Shown here: positions 56,001 to 64,000 of the stretch, one piece after another | How the letters are laid out: each line of letters opens with the position of its first letter | How positions within the stretch are numbered: the stretch's first letter is position 1 | Program-made: the position numbers and the translations under genes | The notes under the pieces: model-generated | Seen by the model: the letters and a program-made list of their open reading frames with translations, nothing else | Told to the model about the DNA's origin: nothing | The model's database searches: none | Assembly (NCBI RefSeq): GCF_009910325.1 | Contig: NZ_SUMG01000003.1 | Span: forward strand, 1 to 64,000 | Source: Isachenkonia alkalipeptolytica | Lineage (GTDB): Bacteria; Bacillota; Clostridia; Peptostreptococcales; T1SED10-28 | Length of the DNA stretch: 64,000 bases | Reading direction: 5' to 3'

Positions 56001-57400
56001 CCGGAGAATACCAAAGCGTGGCCCATCAATACACCGAGGACCTCTTCGGTAAGGGCAAGGTTTTTCGGGCGGGGACCATCGGCACCATCGCCGACAAAAC
56101 CGCCTACGGATTTATTCGTAAATATTTAGACGAAAAGGAGATCATCTCCAACCGTGCGGAGATCAACCGCCTGGTAAGCGGCTGCACCGGGGTAAAACGC
56201 ACCTCGGGACAGCACCCCGGCGGGGTTATGATTGTCCCTAGGGATAAGGACATTCATGATTTCTGTCCCATACAGTATCCCGCCAATGATTCCAAATCCG
56301 GGATCATTACCACTCATTTTGATTACAACGCCATCAGCGGCCGGCTGTTAAAGCTGGATATACTAGGCCATGACGGACCCACGGTAATTAAAATGCTGGA
56401 AGATTTAACCGGCACCGACGCCCTGAAATGGCCCCTGGATGAGGCCAAGGTTCTGAGCCTTTTTACCGGCACCAAGGAAATCGGTGTGGATCCCAAGGAG
56501 CTGGGGTGCCCTGTAGGGACCTTAGGGATTCCCGAGTTCGGAACGAAATTCGTACGGCAGATGCTGGTGGATACTCAGCCCACCACCTTCGGAGAACTGG
56601 TCCGGATCAGTGGACTGTCCCACGGGACCGACGTATGGCTCAATAACGCCCAGGATCTGGTTCGTAAGGAAGTGGTGGAACTGAAGGATGTAATCTCCAC
56701 CCGGGATGACATTATGAACTATCTGATCCTGAAGGGACTGCCTTCAAAGCTTTCCTTTAAGATTATGGAAAAGGTCCGTAAGGGCAAAGGAATTACCGAG
56801 GAGGAAGAGGCTACCATGGTGGAAAATCAGGTACCCGACTGGTACATCGACTCCTGTAAAAAGATCAAGTACATGTTTCCGAAGGCCCATGCGGCGGCCT
56901 ATGTGATGATGTCCTTTCGAATTGCCTGCTATAAGGTGTACCATCCTGAAGCCTTCTACGCCACCTACTTTACCACGAAAGCCGAGGATTTTGATGCAGG
57001 GCTGGTGGTCAAAGGGGTGGAGGCCATGAAGGAACGGATCAAGGAAATTGAAAGTATGGGCAACGACGCCACGGCCAAGGAGAAAAACCTGCTCACCGTA
57101 CTGGAGGTTTCCCTGGAGATGTACCTTCGGGGAATCGAGCTACTGCCTGTGGATCTTTACAAGTCCGATTCCGATCGATTTCAGGTCCTTGAGGGCAAAC
57201 TCCTGCCGCCCCTGAAATCCCTGCAGGGAGTCGGGGAGAACGCCGCGAAAAATATTGTGGCGGGAAGAAAGCAGGGAGAGTTTTTATCCGTCCAGGATCT
57301 GGTGCAAAAGACCAAGGTTTCCAAAACCGTGATTGAAGCCTTAAAGGAAAACCGCTGCATACTGGATCTCCCTGAAACCAATCAATTATCCCTGTTTTAG
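53099..57400 (+). CDS. polC: DNA polymerase III alpha subunit, PolC type
   Basis: 1433 residues, the standard length of Gram-positive PolC, the replicative polymerase. In order: an N-terminal domain, an OB fold, a split PHP domain (ELHLHTQMSSMDGMTNISRM, then AVTDHGVLQAF), an inserted 3'-5' exonuclease (VVFDLETTGLSSNNDGITEI to HNADFDMGFVRG), the rest of PHP, and the polymerase (GSRGSVGSSF; PDIDLNFAGEYQ), with a four-cysteine zinc site (CDRCQH and CPKCEH). It ends in a helix-hairpin-helix part and the clamp-binding peptide QLSLF. GGGAGGGG is upstream. proS, next to polC in Bacillus, is absent. Confidence 0.98.
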   Translation: METYTLQDFFEKFQITGEASFANYRVQKVVMHRKQGKMDLHLRSEKIGLEDSLFLYLHQLKEKLALKKDIELQLEYDGGEQDFEKILEENRENLFFILRRNLPFCKDFLKREDLSYQLTGEQLSIKINEGLIADKARQRKVNKKIEAFFLETFRKKITCEILAPNVEFNLNEYHQTLKVEEESLAKELDAQEPSKPAKANGSSGKAKGPAGKGGNVILGKSIPLNTEITKLSDLEEHHDKVTVDVEVFDFEYKELRSGKKVYILQTTDYSNSITVKFFEGKKMSVVPEEVINKGDTFWIRGDIVFDKFLKENILMAWDINTVKKIVKGDESKEKRVELHLHTQMSSMDGMTNISRMVKRAKEWGHKAIAVTDHGVLQAFPEAMGAAKEHDMKVIYGLEGYVVNDSEPLVTGEMSHHFDQDFVVFDLETTGLSSNNDGITEIAGVKIRGGEIIDTFSSLVNPEKNISPKITEITGITNEMVRHERTVDQVLPEFLKFAQGSCLVAHNADFDMGFVRGKAKKLGLTVENSVADTLTLSRVLLKDLKRHKLNLVAKHLDVPLENHHRALDDAEATGKIFIKLMNRMKEQGIETLGAINDQLGKRVDFKKSRSYHIVILAKNLQGLKNLYQLVSASHIDYFYKKPRIPKSLIRKHREGLILGTACEAGELYQSILKNDPPEKVAAIAKEYDFLEVQPLENNRFLVDKGFLRSTGELENINKRIIALGDKHDKPVVATGDVHFLNKEDEVYRRVLMTGQGFDDADKQPPLHFKTTEEMLRDFSYLPGEKAKEIVIENPSMIADSVEAIKPIPEGTFPPEIEGSEENLREMCYNKAKRIYGDPVPELVINRLDQELNSIISNGYAVLYVISQKLVTKSLEDGYLVGSRGSVGSSFAATMSDITEVNPLPPHYVCDRCQHSEFFTDGSYASGFDLPDKQCPKCEHELTKEGHDIPFEVFLGFEGDKEPDIDLNFAGEYQSVAHQYTEDLFGKGKVFRAGTIGTIADKTAYGFIRKYLDEKEIISNRAEINRLVSGCTGVKRTSGQHPGGVMIVPRDKDIHDFCPIQYPANDSKSGIITTHFDYNAISGRLLKLDILGHDGPTVIKMLEDLTGTDALKWPLDEAKVLSLFTGTKEIGVDPKELGCPVGTLGIPEFGTKFVRQMLVDTQPTTFGELVRISGLSHGTDVWLNNAQDLVRKEVVELKDVISTRDDIMNYLILKGLPSKLSFKIMEKVRKGKGITEEEEATMVENQVPDWYIDSCKKIKYMFPKAHAAAYVMMSFRIACYKVYHPEAFYATYFTTKAEDFDAGLVVKGVEAMKERIKEIESMGNDATAKEKNLLTVLEVSLEMYLRGIELLPVDLYKSDSDRFQVLEGKLLPPLKSLQGVGENAAKNIVAGRKQGEFLSVQDLVQKTKVSKTVIEALKENRCILDLPETNQLSLF

Positions 57401-57404
57401 TCAT

Positions 57405-57431
57405 CCCTATTTTAGCTTGTGCAAAATAGGG
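57405..57431. promoter_or_regulatory. Palindrome overlapping the rimP promoter
   Basis: CCCTATTTT (57405-57413) and AAAATAGGG (57423-57431) form a perfect 9-bp inverted repeat. The -35 box lies in its centre. It lacks a T-run, so an operator is as likely as a polC transcript end. Confidence 0.6.
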
Positions 57432-57445
57432 GATTATGATATACT
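57417..57445 (+). promoter_or_regulatory. Promoter of the rimP-nusA-infB operon
   Basis: TTGTGC at 57417-57422, a 17-nt spacer and TATACT at 57440-57445, with the extended TG at 57437-57438. Confidence 0.7.
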
Positions 57446-57472
57446 ATTTGTAATCAGAGGACTTTACCGTCG

Positions 57473-57499
57473 AAGAGTGGGAGAAACATACCCACTCTT
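57473..57499 (+). other. Hairpin at the start of the rimP leader
   Basis: AAGAGTGGG, loop AGAAACATA, CCCACTCTT, followed by TGCTATTTATAT. It could be a weak terminator or attenuator, or the first element of the structured leader. Confidence 0.6.
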
Positions 57500-57511
57500 T
57501 GCTATTTATAT

Positions 57512-57660
57512 AAGTAGATAGCCGAAATTTTTAATTTCGTGGTAGATACTTAGTTTTACTACCCATAAGCAGATATCCCAAATCTGTGATTTGGTGATAG
57601 TCGCTTACATTGTTCTCAGTAAGTAGGTATCCCAAATTTCATATTTGGTGATAGTGGCAT
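57512..57660 (+). ncRNA. Three tandem hairpin units in the rimP leader
   Basis: Three units of 40 nt start at 57512, 57567 and 57621 (period 54-55 nt). Each has an AAGYA start, a GATA or GTAT side, an inner stem and a TGATAG or TGGTAG side. The inner stems are CGAAATT/AATTTCG, CCAAATC/GATTTGG and CCAAAT/ATTTGG, so both sides change together. Outer stems AAGTA/TACTT and AAGC/GCTT are present in units 1 and 2. This pattern indicates a conserved RNA structure. No known riboswitch or leader class was recognised. Confidence 0.7.
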
Positions 57661-57706
57661 AATAACAATTAAAATAGATAGGAAAGTATAAAGGAGGCAC
57701 GGAAAT

Positions 57707-58168
57707 TTGAAAAGAAAAGAAGTGGAACAGCGGGTGGAATCCTTGGTGCTCTCAGCCGTGGATGAAGTCTTCGAATTAGTGGATGTGGAATATGTGAAAG
57801 AAGGGCCCCATCGATACCTTAGGATCTATATGGACAAAGAGGGGGGCATCACCCTGGAAGACTGTCAAACCATCAGTGAAAGTGTCAGCGAGCCTTTGGA
57901 CAAAGAGAATTTTATCGACGAAGCCTACTTTTTGGAGATTTCCTCTCCCGGTCTGGACCGGCCCTTAAAGAAAGACGAGGATTATCACCGTTTTACCGGA
58001 GAGAATATTGAAGTGAAACTGTATGAATCCATCAACGGAGAAAAGGTCTACGAAGGAGAACTACTGGGACTGAATCATAACACCGTAGAGATTTCCCTAG
58101 ACAAGGGAGACATTGTCAAAATACCAAAAGAGAAGATTGCCGGTGCAAAACTTGCAGTGAAATTATAA
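57707..58168 (+). CDS. rimP: Ribosome maturation factor RimP
   Basis: 153 residues. It assists 30S assembly. The N-terminal domain reads FELVDVEYVKEGPHRYLRIY and GITLEDCQTISESVSEPLD; the motif YFLEISSPGLDRPLK links to the C-terminal SH3-like domain. The start is TTG 57707, behind AAAGGAGG. It heads the nusA-infB operon as usual. Confidence 0.96.
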   Translation: MKRKEVEQRVESLVLSAVDEVFELVDVEYVKEGPHRYLRIYMDKEGGITLEDCQTISESVSEPLDKENFIDEAYFLEISSPGLDRPLKKDEDYHRFTGENIEVKLYESINGEKVYEGELLGLNHNTVEISLDKGDIVKIPKEKIAGAKLAVKL

Positions 58169-58180
58169 GGGGGTAGAAGG

Positions 58181-59428
58181 ATGAAGTTGGAATTTATCAA
58201 CGCCCTTGAAGAAATTCAACGGGAAAAAGGGGTTTCTAAGGAGATATTGTTAGAAGCCATCGAAGCAGCATTAATATCCAGTTACAAAAGAAATTTCGGT
58301 TCTTCGCAGAATGTCCGTGTAAACATTGAAGAGGAAACCGGAGAAATCCAGGTGTATTCTCAAAAAGAGGTGGTGGAAGTAGTAGAGGACGACACCCAGG
58401 AAATCTCTTTAGAAGAAGCCAAAACGAAACATCCCAATTATGAAATCGGGGATGTGGTGGAAGAGGAAGTAACCCCGAGGAACTTCGGACGGATTGCCGC
58501 CCAAACCGCAAAACAGGTGGTGGTACAGCGTATTCGGGAAGCGGAGCGGGGTGTGGTATACGAAGAGTATGTCAACCGGGCTTCCGATATTATTACCGGA
58601 ACCATTTCAAGAGTATCCAAAGGGATGGTGTTTGTGGACCTGGGAAAAACTGAAGGAATCTTAGAGCCCAACGAACAGGTACCCACGGAGGAGTATATTC
58701 ATAACCAACGGATCAAAGCCTACATTCTGGAAGTGAAAAGAACCACCAAAGGCCCTCAAATTCTTCTTTCAAGAAGCCATCCCGGTTTAGTGAAGCGGTT
58801 ATTTGAGTTGGAAGTACCGGAAATTCATGACGGTGTGGTGGAAGTTTTGGGGATTTCCCGGGAAGCGGGTTACCGTTCCAAACTGGCGGTAAACACCATG
58901 GATGAAAACGTGGACCCGGTAGGAGCCTGTGTAGGTCATAAAGGTAGCCGTGTACAGCGGATTGTGGAAGAACTCAACGGAGAAAAAATGGACATTATAA
59001 AATACAGTGAAGATCCCAAGGAATTCATCACCGCGGCCCTCAGTCCTTCAAAGGTTGTAAAGGTCATGACCAGTGAAAAGGACAAAGCCGCAAGAGTCAT
59101 TGTTCCCGATTATCAACTGTCCCTGGCCATCGGTAAGGAAGGGCAAAATGCCCGGCTTGCTGCTAAGCTTACGGGATGGAAGATTGATATAAAGTCCGAA
59201 TCTCAGCATAAAGAAGCGGGATCTCCCTTCTTTGGAGAAGAGGAAAGCCTGGAGATCGGTGAAGAGGTGGAAGCCTCGGAAACCGCAGTTGCGGAAGAAA
59301 ACCTGATCGAAGAAGAAAACCTGGTAACCGAAGACGTGGGAATTGAAGAGGACCTGGGAGATTTACCCGGGGAATCCACGGAGACCGACGAAGAAACAGC
59401 GGAGCAAGACCCGGAAGAAAAAGAATAA
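58181..59428 (+). CDS. nusA: Transcription termination/antitermination factor NusA
   Basis: 415 residues. N-terminal RNA-polymerase-binding domain, S1 domain (DIITGTISRVSKGMVFVDLG), KH1 (VGACVGHKGSRVQRIVEELN) and KH2 (LAIGKEGQNARLAAKLTGW). An acidic tail of about 60 residues, rich in Glu, ends the protein; the AR repeats of Gram-negative NusA are absent. AGGGGG is upstream. Confidence 0.97.
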   Translation: MKLEFINALEEIQREKGVSKEILLEAIEAALISSYKRNFGSSQNVRVNIEEETGEIQVYSQKEVVEVVEDDTQEISLEEAKTKHPNYEIGDVVEEEVTPRNFGRIAAQTAKQVVVQRIREAERGVVYEEYVNRASDIITGTISRVSKGMVFVDLGKTEGILEPNEQVPTEEYIHNQRIKAYILEVKRTTKGPQILLSRSHPGLVKRLFELEVPEIHDGVVEVLGISREAGYRSKLAVNTMDENVDPVGACVGHKGSRVQRIVEELNGEKMDIIKYSEDPKEFITAALSPSKVVKVMTSEKDKAARVIVPDYQLSLAIGKEGQNARLAAKLTGWKIDIKSESQHKEAGSPFFGEEESLEIGEEVEASETAVAEENLIEEENLVTEDVGIEEDLGDLPGESTETDEETAEQDPEEKE

Positions 59429-59439
59429 GAGGTGATTCC

Positions 59440-59712
59440 ATGAAGAATCGAAAAACTCCCCTTAGAAAATGTATCGGATGCGGAGAATTAAAGGACAAGC
59501 GAGAGCTTGTGCGGGTGGTTCGAAACAAAGAGGGAGAAATCTCCCTGGATACCACAGGAAGAGCCCACGGAAGAGGGGCCTACATCTGTTCGAAAAAAGC
59601 CTGTTTGGAAAAGGCTATCGAAAACCGGGGGCTGAACCGTTCCTTTAAGTGCCAGGTACCCAAGGAAGTATACAATAAGCTGTTAGAGGAGATCCCTGCC
59701 GATGAAACATAA
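59440..59712 (+). CDS. rnpM: RNase P modulator RnpM (YlxR)
   Basis: 90 residues. The YlxR fold signature is RKCIGCGELKDKRELVRVV, then GRAHGRGAYIC and CLEKAIENR. In Bacillus subtilis the protein binds and modulates RNase P RNA. It overlaps ylxQ by four codons. Confidence 0.93.
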   Translation: MKNRKTPLRKCIGCGELKDKRELVRVVRNKEGEISLDTTGRAHGRGAYICSKKACLEKAIENRGLNRSFKCQVPKEVYNKLLEEIPADET

Positions 59713-60016
59713 CCCAAAAGTACTGGGGCTTTTAGGCCTGGCCATGCGGGCCGGGCAAGTGGTCTCGGGAGAAGAAGGGGTCCTTGCCGCCATTAAAAGT
59801 CAAAAAGTGCAGCTGGTCCTTATCGCGGAAGATGCTTCCCAGGGGACGAAAAAGAAATTCACGGATAAAAGCAGTTATCGAGACATTCCCCATCGAATCC
59901 TCTTTGAAAAAGAGGTTTTGGGGCATGCCATCGGGAAAAAAACTAGGGCTGTTATAGGGATTGTAGATCCCAATTTTGCAAAGAAAATGCTGGAGATGAT
60001 CGATTGCAGTCACTAG
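59702..60016 (+). CDS. ylxQ: YlxQ, L7Ae-family RNA-binding protein
   Basis: 104 residues of the L7Ae/L30e/S12e fold: LGLLGLAMRAGQVVSGEEGV, LVLIAEDASQGTKKKF and GHAIGKKTRAVIGI. Proteins of this family bind kink-turn RNA. Start lies within the end of rnpM. Confidence 0.92.
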   Translation: MKHNPKVLGLLGLAMRAGQVVSGEEGVLAAIKSQKVQLVLIAEDASQGTKKKFTDKSSYRDIPHRILFEKEVLGHAIGKKTRAVIGIVDPNFAKKMLEMIDCSH

Positions 60017-60040
60017 CCTAAAATATAGGGGGTGTTTGAT

Positions 60041-62149
60041 TTGTCAAAGATCAGAGTGTACGAATTAGCAAAAAAATTGGATATGAGTTCCAAGGAGCTC
60101 ATCTCAAAATTAGAAGAGCTTTCCATTGAGGTTAACTCCCATATGAGCAGTTTGGAAGAAGAGGAAGTTAACATCATTGAAGAGCTTTTTGCCAAGCCCG
60201 AGGAAACTCCGAAAAAGGAAGAGGAAAAAAAGCCGGAGGAACCGAAAAAAACCAATAAGAAGGCGAAGAAGAAAAAGCTTTCCAAAAAAGAACAAAAGAA
60301 ACAACGACATCAGGAAACCCAACAGAAAAAAGAGAAGACCGAAGACAAAAGCGAAGGAAAGAATGAGGTGGATGACATAATAGAATTAGAAGAGAAGATC
60401 ATCGTAAAGGATTTAGCAGAGAAACTGGACAAAAACCCTAATGAAATCATCGGAAAACTGGTACAGTTAGGAATCATGGCGGCCATCAATCAGGAGATTG
60501 ATTTTGAAACCGCAGAGTTAATCGCCGAGGAATACGGCATAGAAGTAAGCTTAAAGGAAAGCGAAGAAGAAAAAGTGGAAGATCCGGAAGAACTGTTGGA
60601 TTTTGAAATCGAAGAGGATGATCCTAAGGACCTGGAATTCCGATCTCCCGTAATCAGCGTTATGGGCCATGTAGACCATGGAAAAACCACCTTGCTCGAC
60701 GCCATTCGAAAGACCAAGCATGTGGATACGGAAGCCGGAGGGATTACCCAGCATATCGGTGCTTCCGAGATTGCCATTAACGATCAAAAAATCGTTTTCC
60801 TGGATACGCCGGGACATGAAGCCTTTACCTCCATGCGGGCTAGAGGGGCCAAGGCGACGGATATCGCCATATTAGTTGTGGCCGCCGATGACGGGGTTAT
60901 GCCTCAAACCATTGAAGCGATTAACCACGCAAGAGCTGCGGAAATTCCAATGATCGTTGCTATTAATAAAATTGATAAACCGGGAGCTAACGCCGATCGG
61001 GTAAAGCAGGAACTGACGGAACATAATGTAGTTATAGAGGATTGGGGCGGCGATGTGATTGCCGTAGAAGTTTCCGCTATTGAAGGGTCGGGAATCGACC
61101 AGCTCTTAGAGACGATTTTACTGGTTGCGGAGATGGAAGAGCTAAAAGCGAATCCCAACCGAAAAGCCTTAGGCATTGTTGTTGAAGCCAACCTGGATAA
61201 AGGACGGGGGGCCGTGGCCACCGTACTGGTGAAAAATGGGACCTTGAATATCGGCGACAATGTGGTTGTAGGCCTGGCTTCAGGAAAAGTACGAGCCATG
61301 ATCAACGATTCCGGGAAACGTCTGAAAAAAGCGGGCCCTGCCACAGCAGTGGAAATCACCGGCCTGTCGGAAGTACCCAAGGCCGGCGATAAGCTGATCG
61401 TGGTGGACGACGAGAAAATGGCTCGAAACATCGCAGCAAAACGGCAAAGCAAGGTGAAATTAGATAAAGTGAAATCCGATAAGCGGGTATCCTTAGAAGA
61501 CTTATACGATCGGATGAAAGAAGGGGAACTGAAGGAATTAAACATCATTGTGAAAGCCGATGTACAGGGATCCGTTGAGGCGGTGAAACAATCCTTAAGC
61601 AAGCTGACCAATGAAGAAGTGGTCATTAAGCCGATCCACGGCGGCGTGGGAGCCATTACGGAAACCGACGTAATGTTGGCCTCCGCCTCCAATGCCATCA
61701 TCATCGGATTCAATGTTCGGCCTACCTCCTCGGCGACAGCCATCGCGAAAAAAGAGGAAGTGGATCTGAGAACCTACCGAATTATTTACCAGGCCATTGA
61801 GGATATCGAAAATGCCATGGAAGGAATGCTGGATCCGGAATTCAAAGAAGTGGACCTTGGGAAAGTGGAAGTACGGGCTACCTTTAAAGTTCCCAATGCC
61901 GGTATGATTGCCGGTTGCTATGTACTGGAAGGGAAAATTACCCGGAATGCCAAAATCCGACTGGTTCGTGACGGTATTGTGGTTCATGAAGGGGAAATCG
62001 ACTCCTTAAAACGATTCAAGGACGATGCCAAAGAAGTGGTCAAAGGCTTTGAATGTGGAGTGGGCATTGAGAACTTCAACGATGTCAAAGAAGGGGACAT
62101 CATCGAAGCCTATGAGATCCAGGAAGTGGAGCGAAAGTTAAAGAAGTAA
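60041..62149 (+). CDS. infB: Translation initiation factor IF-2
   Basis: About 702 residues. Two IF2_N-type segments ([20 protein letters not shown] and a second near residue 125), separated by a Lys- and Glu-rich linker, then the GTPase ([39 protein letters not shown]), and the domains that bind fMet-tRNA at the C-terminus. The start is TTG 60041, behind GGGGGTG, giving [13 protein letters not shown]. The small gene ylxP, which follows infB in Bacillus, is absent. Confidence 0.97.
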   Translation: MSKIRVYELAKKLDMSSKELISKLEELSIEVNSHMSSLEEEEVNIIEELFAKPEETPKKEEEKKPEEPKKTNKKAKKKKLSKKEQKKQRHQETQQKKEKTEDKSEGKNEVDDIIELEEKIIVKDLAEKLDKNPNEIIGKLVQLGIMAAINQEIDFETAELIAEEYGIEVSLKESEEEKVEDPEELLDFEIEEDDPKDLEFRSPVISVMGHVDHGKTTLLDAIRKTKHVDTEAGGITQHIGASEIAINDQKIVFLDTPGHEAFTSMRARGAKATDIAILVVAADDGVMPQTIEAINHARAAEIPMIVAINKIDKPGANADRVKQELTEHNVVIEDWGGDVIAVEVSAIEGSGIDQLLETILLVAEMEELKANPNRKALGIVVEANLDKGRGAVATVLVKNGTLNIGDNVVVGLASGKVRAMINDSGKRLKKAGPATAVEITGLSEVPKAGDKLIVVDDEKMARNIAAKRQSKVKLDKVKSDKRVSLEDLYDRMKEGELKELNIIVKADVQGSVEAVKQSLSKLTNEEVVIKPIHGGVGAITETDVMLASASNAIIIGFNVRPTSSATAIAKKEEVDLRTYRIIYQAIEDIENAMEGMLDPEFKEVDLGKVEVRATFKVPNAGMIAGCYVLEGKITRNAKIRLVRDGIVVHEGEIDSLKRFKDDAKEVVKGFECGVGIENFNDVKEGDIIEAYEIQEVERKLKK

Positions 62150-62180
62150 AGGAAAAGCCGAAGCAGAGAGGAAGATGAAA

Positions 62181-62591
62181 ATGGCTTATTCAAGAGAACA
62201 ACGGCTCAGTGAAGAGATTAAAAAAATCACCAGTAAAGTTATCCGGGATGAACTGCGGGATCCCAGAATAGCACCGATCACTTCCGTTACGGAAGTGGAC
62301 GTCACCGGAGATCTTCGGTACGCCACACTGTTTATCAGTGTCCTGGGAACGGAAGAGGAGAAAAAAGGCACCATCGAAGCCTTAAATCATGCCAAAGGGC
62401 TTCTTAGAAAAGAAGTGGGAAAAAGAATCAGCTCCCACTTTACTCCGGAGATCCTGATAAAAATGGATGAATCCATTGAGCAGGGGGTTAAAATGCATCA
62501 AAAGATCAATGAGGTACGGGAGAAGGAAGAAGCGCGAAACACGGAGAATCCTTCCGAAGAAGCATCCCCGGGAGAACCCCATGATCAGTAA
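62181..62591 (+). CDS. rbfA: Ribosome-binding factor A
   Basis: About 136 residues. KH-type fold with REQRLSEEIKKITSKVIRDE, DPRIAPITSVTEVDVTGDLR and FISVLGTEEEK. It helps mature the 5' end of 16S rRNA in the 30S subunit. ATG 62181 is favoured because GAGAGG is then about nine bases away; ATG 62175 is possible. It overlaps nrnA. Confidence 0.94.
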   Translation: MAYSREQRLSEEIKKITSKVIRDELRDPRIAPITSVTEVDVTGDLRYATLFISVLGTEEEKKGTIEALNHAKGLLRKEVGKRISSHFTPEILIKMDESIEQGVKMHQKINEVREKEEARNTENPSEEASPGEPHDQ

Positions 62592-63552
62592 CATTCAACG
62601 AGAGATTCAACAGGCCATAGAAAAGGCAAAGACCATCGCCCTGATTTCCCATAAAAGTCCGGACGGAGACAGTCTCGGTTCCGTAGCCGGGCTGGGGCAG
62701 GCCTTGATGGAAACCGGCAAAGAGGTAACCCTGTTTATCAATGATAAAATCCCTGAACGATATGAATTTCTGGCGGAGAAAAACCCTTACCGGATGTATA
62801 AAAAAGGAATGGGAGAGGGAATGGACCTGGTATTTGTCCTGGACTGCGGTCAAGCCTCAAGGCTGGATTACAGCGAAGGGATTCTTAACGAGGGAAAGGT
62901 CATCATCAACATGGACCACCATATGAAAAACCCCGACTTTGGTCATATCAACTGGGTGAATACCGAGATTTCCTCCACCTGTGAACTGGTGCTGGAATTG
63001 ATCCGCAAACTGAAACTTCCCCTGAATCACTCGGTGGCCACGGCGCTTTATACGGGCATCGTAACGGATACTGGGAGTTTTATGTACGACAACACCGCCC
63101 CGGGAACCCTTCGGGCCTGTGCGGAGCTTTTGGAAGCCGGCGTGGACAAGGACCGGATTTACCGGGAGGTGTTCCAAAGCCGAAACCTTCGGGAGGTTAA
63201 ACTTCTAGGGGAAGTGTTAAAGGATCTGACCCCTCTTTTTGAGGGCCGGGTAACCCTTTCCAGCCTAAGTCAACAAACCCTGAAAAACCACGATCTGGAC
63301 ATTCAAAGCCTGGATGAGCTCATTGATTTTACCCGGGATATTGCCGGGGTGGAAATCTCCGTGGTCTTAAAGGAAATGGAAAACGGCGGTACCAAAATCG
63401 GTTTTCGCTCTAAGGGAGAATACCGGGTAGACAGCCTGGCCAGGTCCTTCGGGGGCGGCGGCCATGAAAAAGCCGCCGGGGCCACGGTGAAAACCGATTT
63501 AGAGGAAACGGAAACATCTGTGAAAAAAGCCTTGGAAGAATTACTGAAGTAA
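62581..63552 (+). CDS. nrnA: Nano-RNase/pAp phosphatase NrnA (DHH family)
   Basis: 323 residues from ATG 62581. DHH phosphoesterase motifs: HKSPDGDSLGS, VFVLDCGQASR, NMDHHMKN and VTDTGSFMYD; DHHA1 end domain with GGGGHEKAAGA. Family members degrade 2-5-nt RNAs and pAp; some degrade pGpG, the product of c-di-GMP breakdown. A longer reading from 62467 covers rbfA in another frame and is rejected. Place between rbfA and truB is standard. Confidence 0.95.
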   Translation: MISNIQREIQQAIEKAKTIALISHKSPDGDSLGSVAGLGQALMETGKEVTLFINDKIPERYEFLAEKNPYRMYKKGMGEGMDLVFVLDCGQASRLDYSEGILNEGKVIINMDHHMKNPDFGHINWVNTEISSTCELVLELIRKLKLPLNHSVATALYTGIVTDTGSFMYDNTAPGTLRACAELLEAGVDKDRIYREVFQSRNLREVKLLGEVLKDLTPLFEGRVTLSSLSQQTLKNHDLDIQSLDELIDFTRDIAGVEISVVLKEMENGGTKIGFRSKGEYRVDSLARSFGGGGHEKAAGATVKTDLEETETSVKKALEELLK

Positions 63553-63566
63553 AGGGAGGAAGTCCG

Positions 63567-64000
63567 ATGAACGGCATATTGAATATCATAAAACCCACGG
63601 GGATGACCTCCCATGATGTGGTATATAAAGTTCGAAAAAAACTGGGGATCAAAAAAGTGGGACATACAGGAACCTTGGATCCCAATGCTTCGGGAGTTCT
63701 TCCGATTTGCGTCGGTCAGGCTACGAAAATCTCCCGGTTTCTTTTGGAAAAGGAAAAAGCCTACCGCACCACCTGTCGCCTGGGGATGGTAACCGACACC
63801 CAGGATCTCGACGGGAAGGTGCTGGCAGAGAAACCCGTAAGGGTAACAAAAGAGGACGTTGAAAAGGCCCTTACACATTTTTCGCCGGGGTATGATCAGC
63901 TGCCGCCGATGTACTCCGCCTTAAAGGTTGGAGGGAAAAAACTCTATGAATATGCCCGGGAAGGCATTGAGGTCCCCCGGGATAAGCGTCCGGTGGAGTT
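63567..64000 (+). CDS. truB: tRNA pseudouridine 55 synthase TruB, partial
   Basis: The first about 144 codons are in the window and the rest is beyond the edge. The N-terminus MNGILNIIKPTGMTSHDVVY and the catalytic Asp in GHTGTLDPNASGVLP identify it. PPMYSALKVGGKKLYEYAR follows. GGGAGGA is upstream of the ATG. Confidence 0.96.
   Translation, partial: MNGILNIIKPTGMTSHDVVYKVRKKLGIKKVGHTGTLDPNASGVLPICVGQATKISRFLLEKEKAYRTTCRLGMVTDTQDLDGKVLAEKPVRVTKEDVEKALTHFSPGYDQLPPMYSALKVGGKKLYEYAREGIEVPRDKRPVE

Noticed and set aside
57512-57660. CRISPR-like array
   Set aside because: Only three imperfect units that fold as hairpins; no identical repeats and no cas genes.
60177-60380. Basic 67-residue frame inside infB
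   Set aside because: It arises from the Lys/Glu-rich linker of IF-2 read in another frame.
62467-62580. N-terminal extension of nrnA
   Set aside because: It covers rbfA in another frame and lacks family similarity; ATG 62581 gives the normal N-terminus.

Overview
The window is chromosomal DNA of a motile, anaerobic-type member of the Clostridia (Firmicutes). The evidence is a PolC-type replicative polymerase, CodY, AGGAGG-type ribosome binding sites with many TTG starts, and gene order matching the fla/che and rpsB-to-truB regions of Bacillus subtilis in a clostridial variant: motA/motB inside the operon, a DUF342 gene after sigD, short EF-Ts. Base composition and gene set recall the Alkaliphilus/Natronincola/Tindallia group, but that is inference. 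No rRNA, tRNA, CRISPR array, prophage or defence island was seen.

Layout. (1) 1-1200: the 5' part of an IS30-family transposase reading out of the window, then a short TGT...ACA repeat cluster. (2) 1201-7100: rplS with its own promoter, rbgA, rnhB, yraN; a convergent comM; and a radical-SAM aminomutase whose substrate residues fit glutamate rather than lysine. (3) 7118-11305: dprA, topA, codY. (4) 11696-45021: one unbroken fla/che superoperon of 37 genes, all on the plus strand: basal body and rod (flgBC, fliEFG), export ATPase (fliHIJ), a MotE/YlxF-like gene, fliK and hook genes, stator (motAB), switch (fliM, fliY, cheY), export gate (fliOPQR, flhBA), flhFG, a PilZ protein, chemotaxis (cheBAWCD), sigD, then four accessory genes including a SwrB-like one. 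(5) 45177-57400: rpsB, tsf, pyrH, frr, uppS, cdsA, dxr, rseP, ispG, polC. (6) 57707-64000: rimP, nusA, rnpM/ylxR, ylxQ, infB, rbfA, nrnA and the start of truB.

How it works together. The superoperon makes a complete flagellar basal body, switch and chemosensory core. Filament genes and receptors must lie elsewhere. FliY and CheC/CheD give the Bacillus-type CheY-P removal and adaptation branch, and the PilZ protein gives a c-di-GMP input. The downstream blocks supply translation (rpsB, tsf, frr, infB, rbfA), transcription elongation (nusA), lipid and isoprenoid precursors (cdsA, dxr, ispG, uppS), intramembrane proteolysis (rseP) and replication (polC).

Most notable non-coding signals. Three tandem, about 40-nt hairpin units with compensatory stem changes lie in the rimP leader (57512-57660). 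Long perfect hairpins without a U-tract sit in gaps inside operons (flgE/flbD, rpsB/tsf, frr/uppS), and there is a nested hairpin in the rpsB leader. The best enzymatic finding is the assignment of the aminomutase at 5728-7002 as glutamate 2,3-aminomutase, an enzyme that makes beta-glutamate. No wholly new multi-gene system was found.
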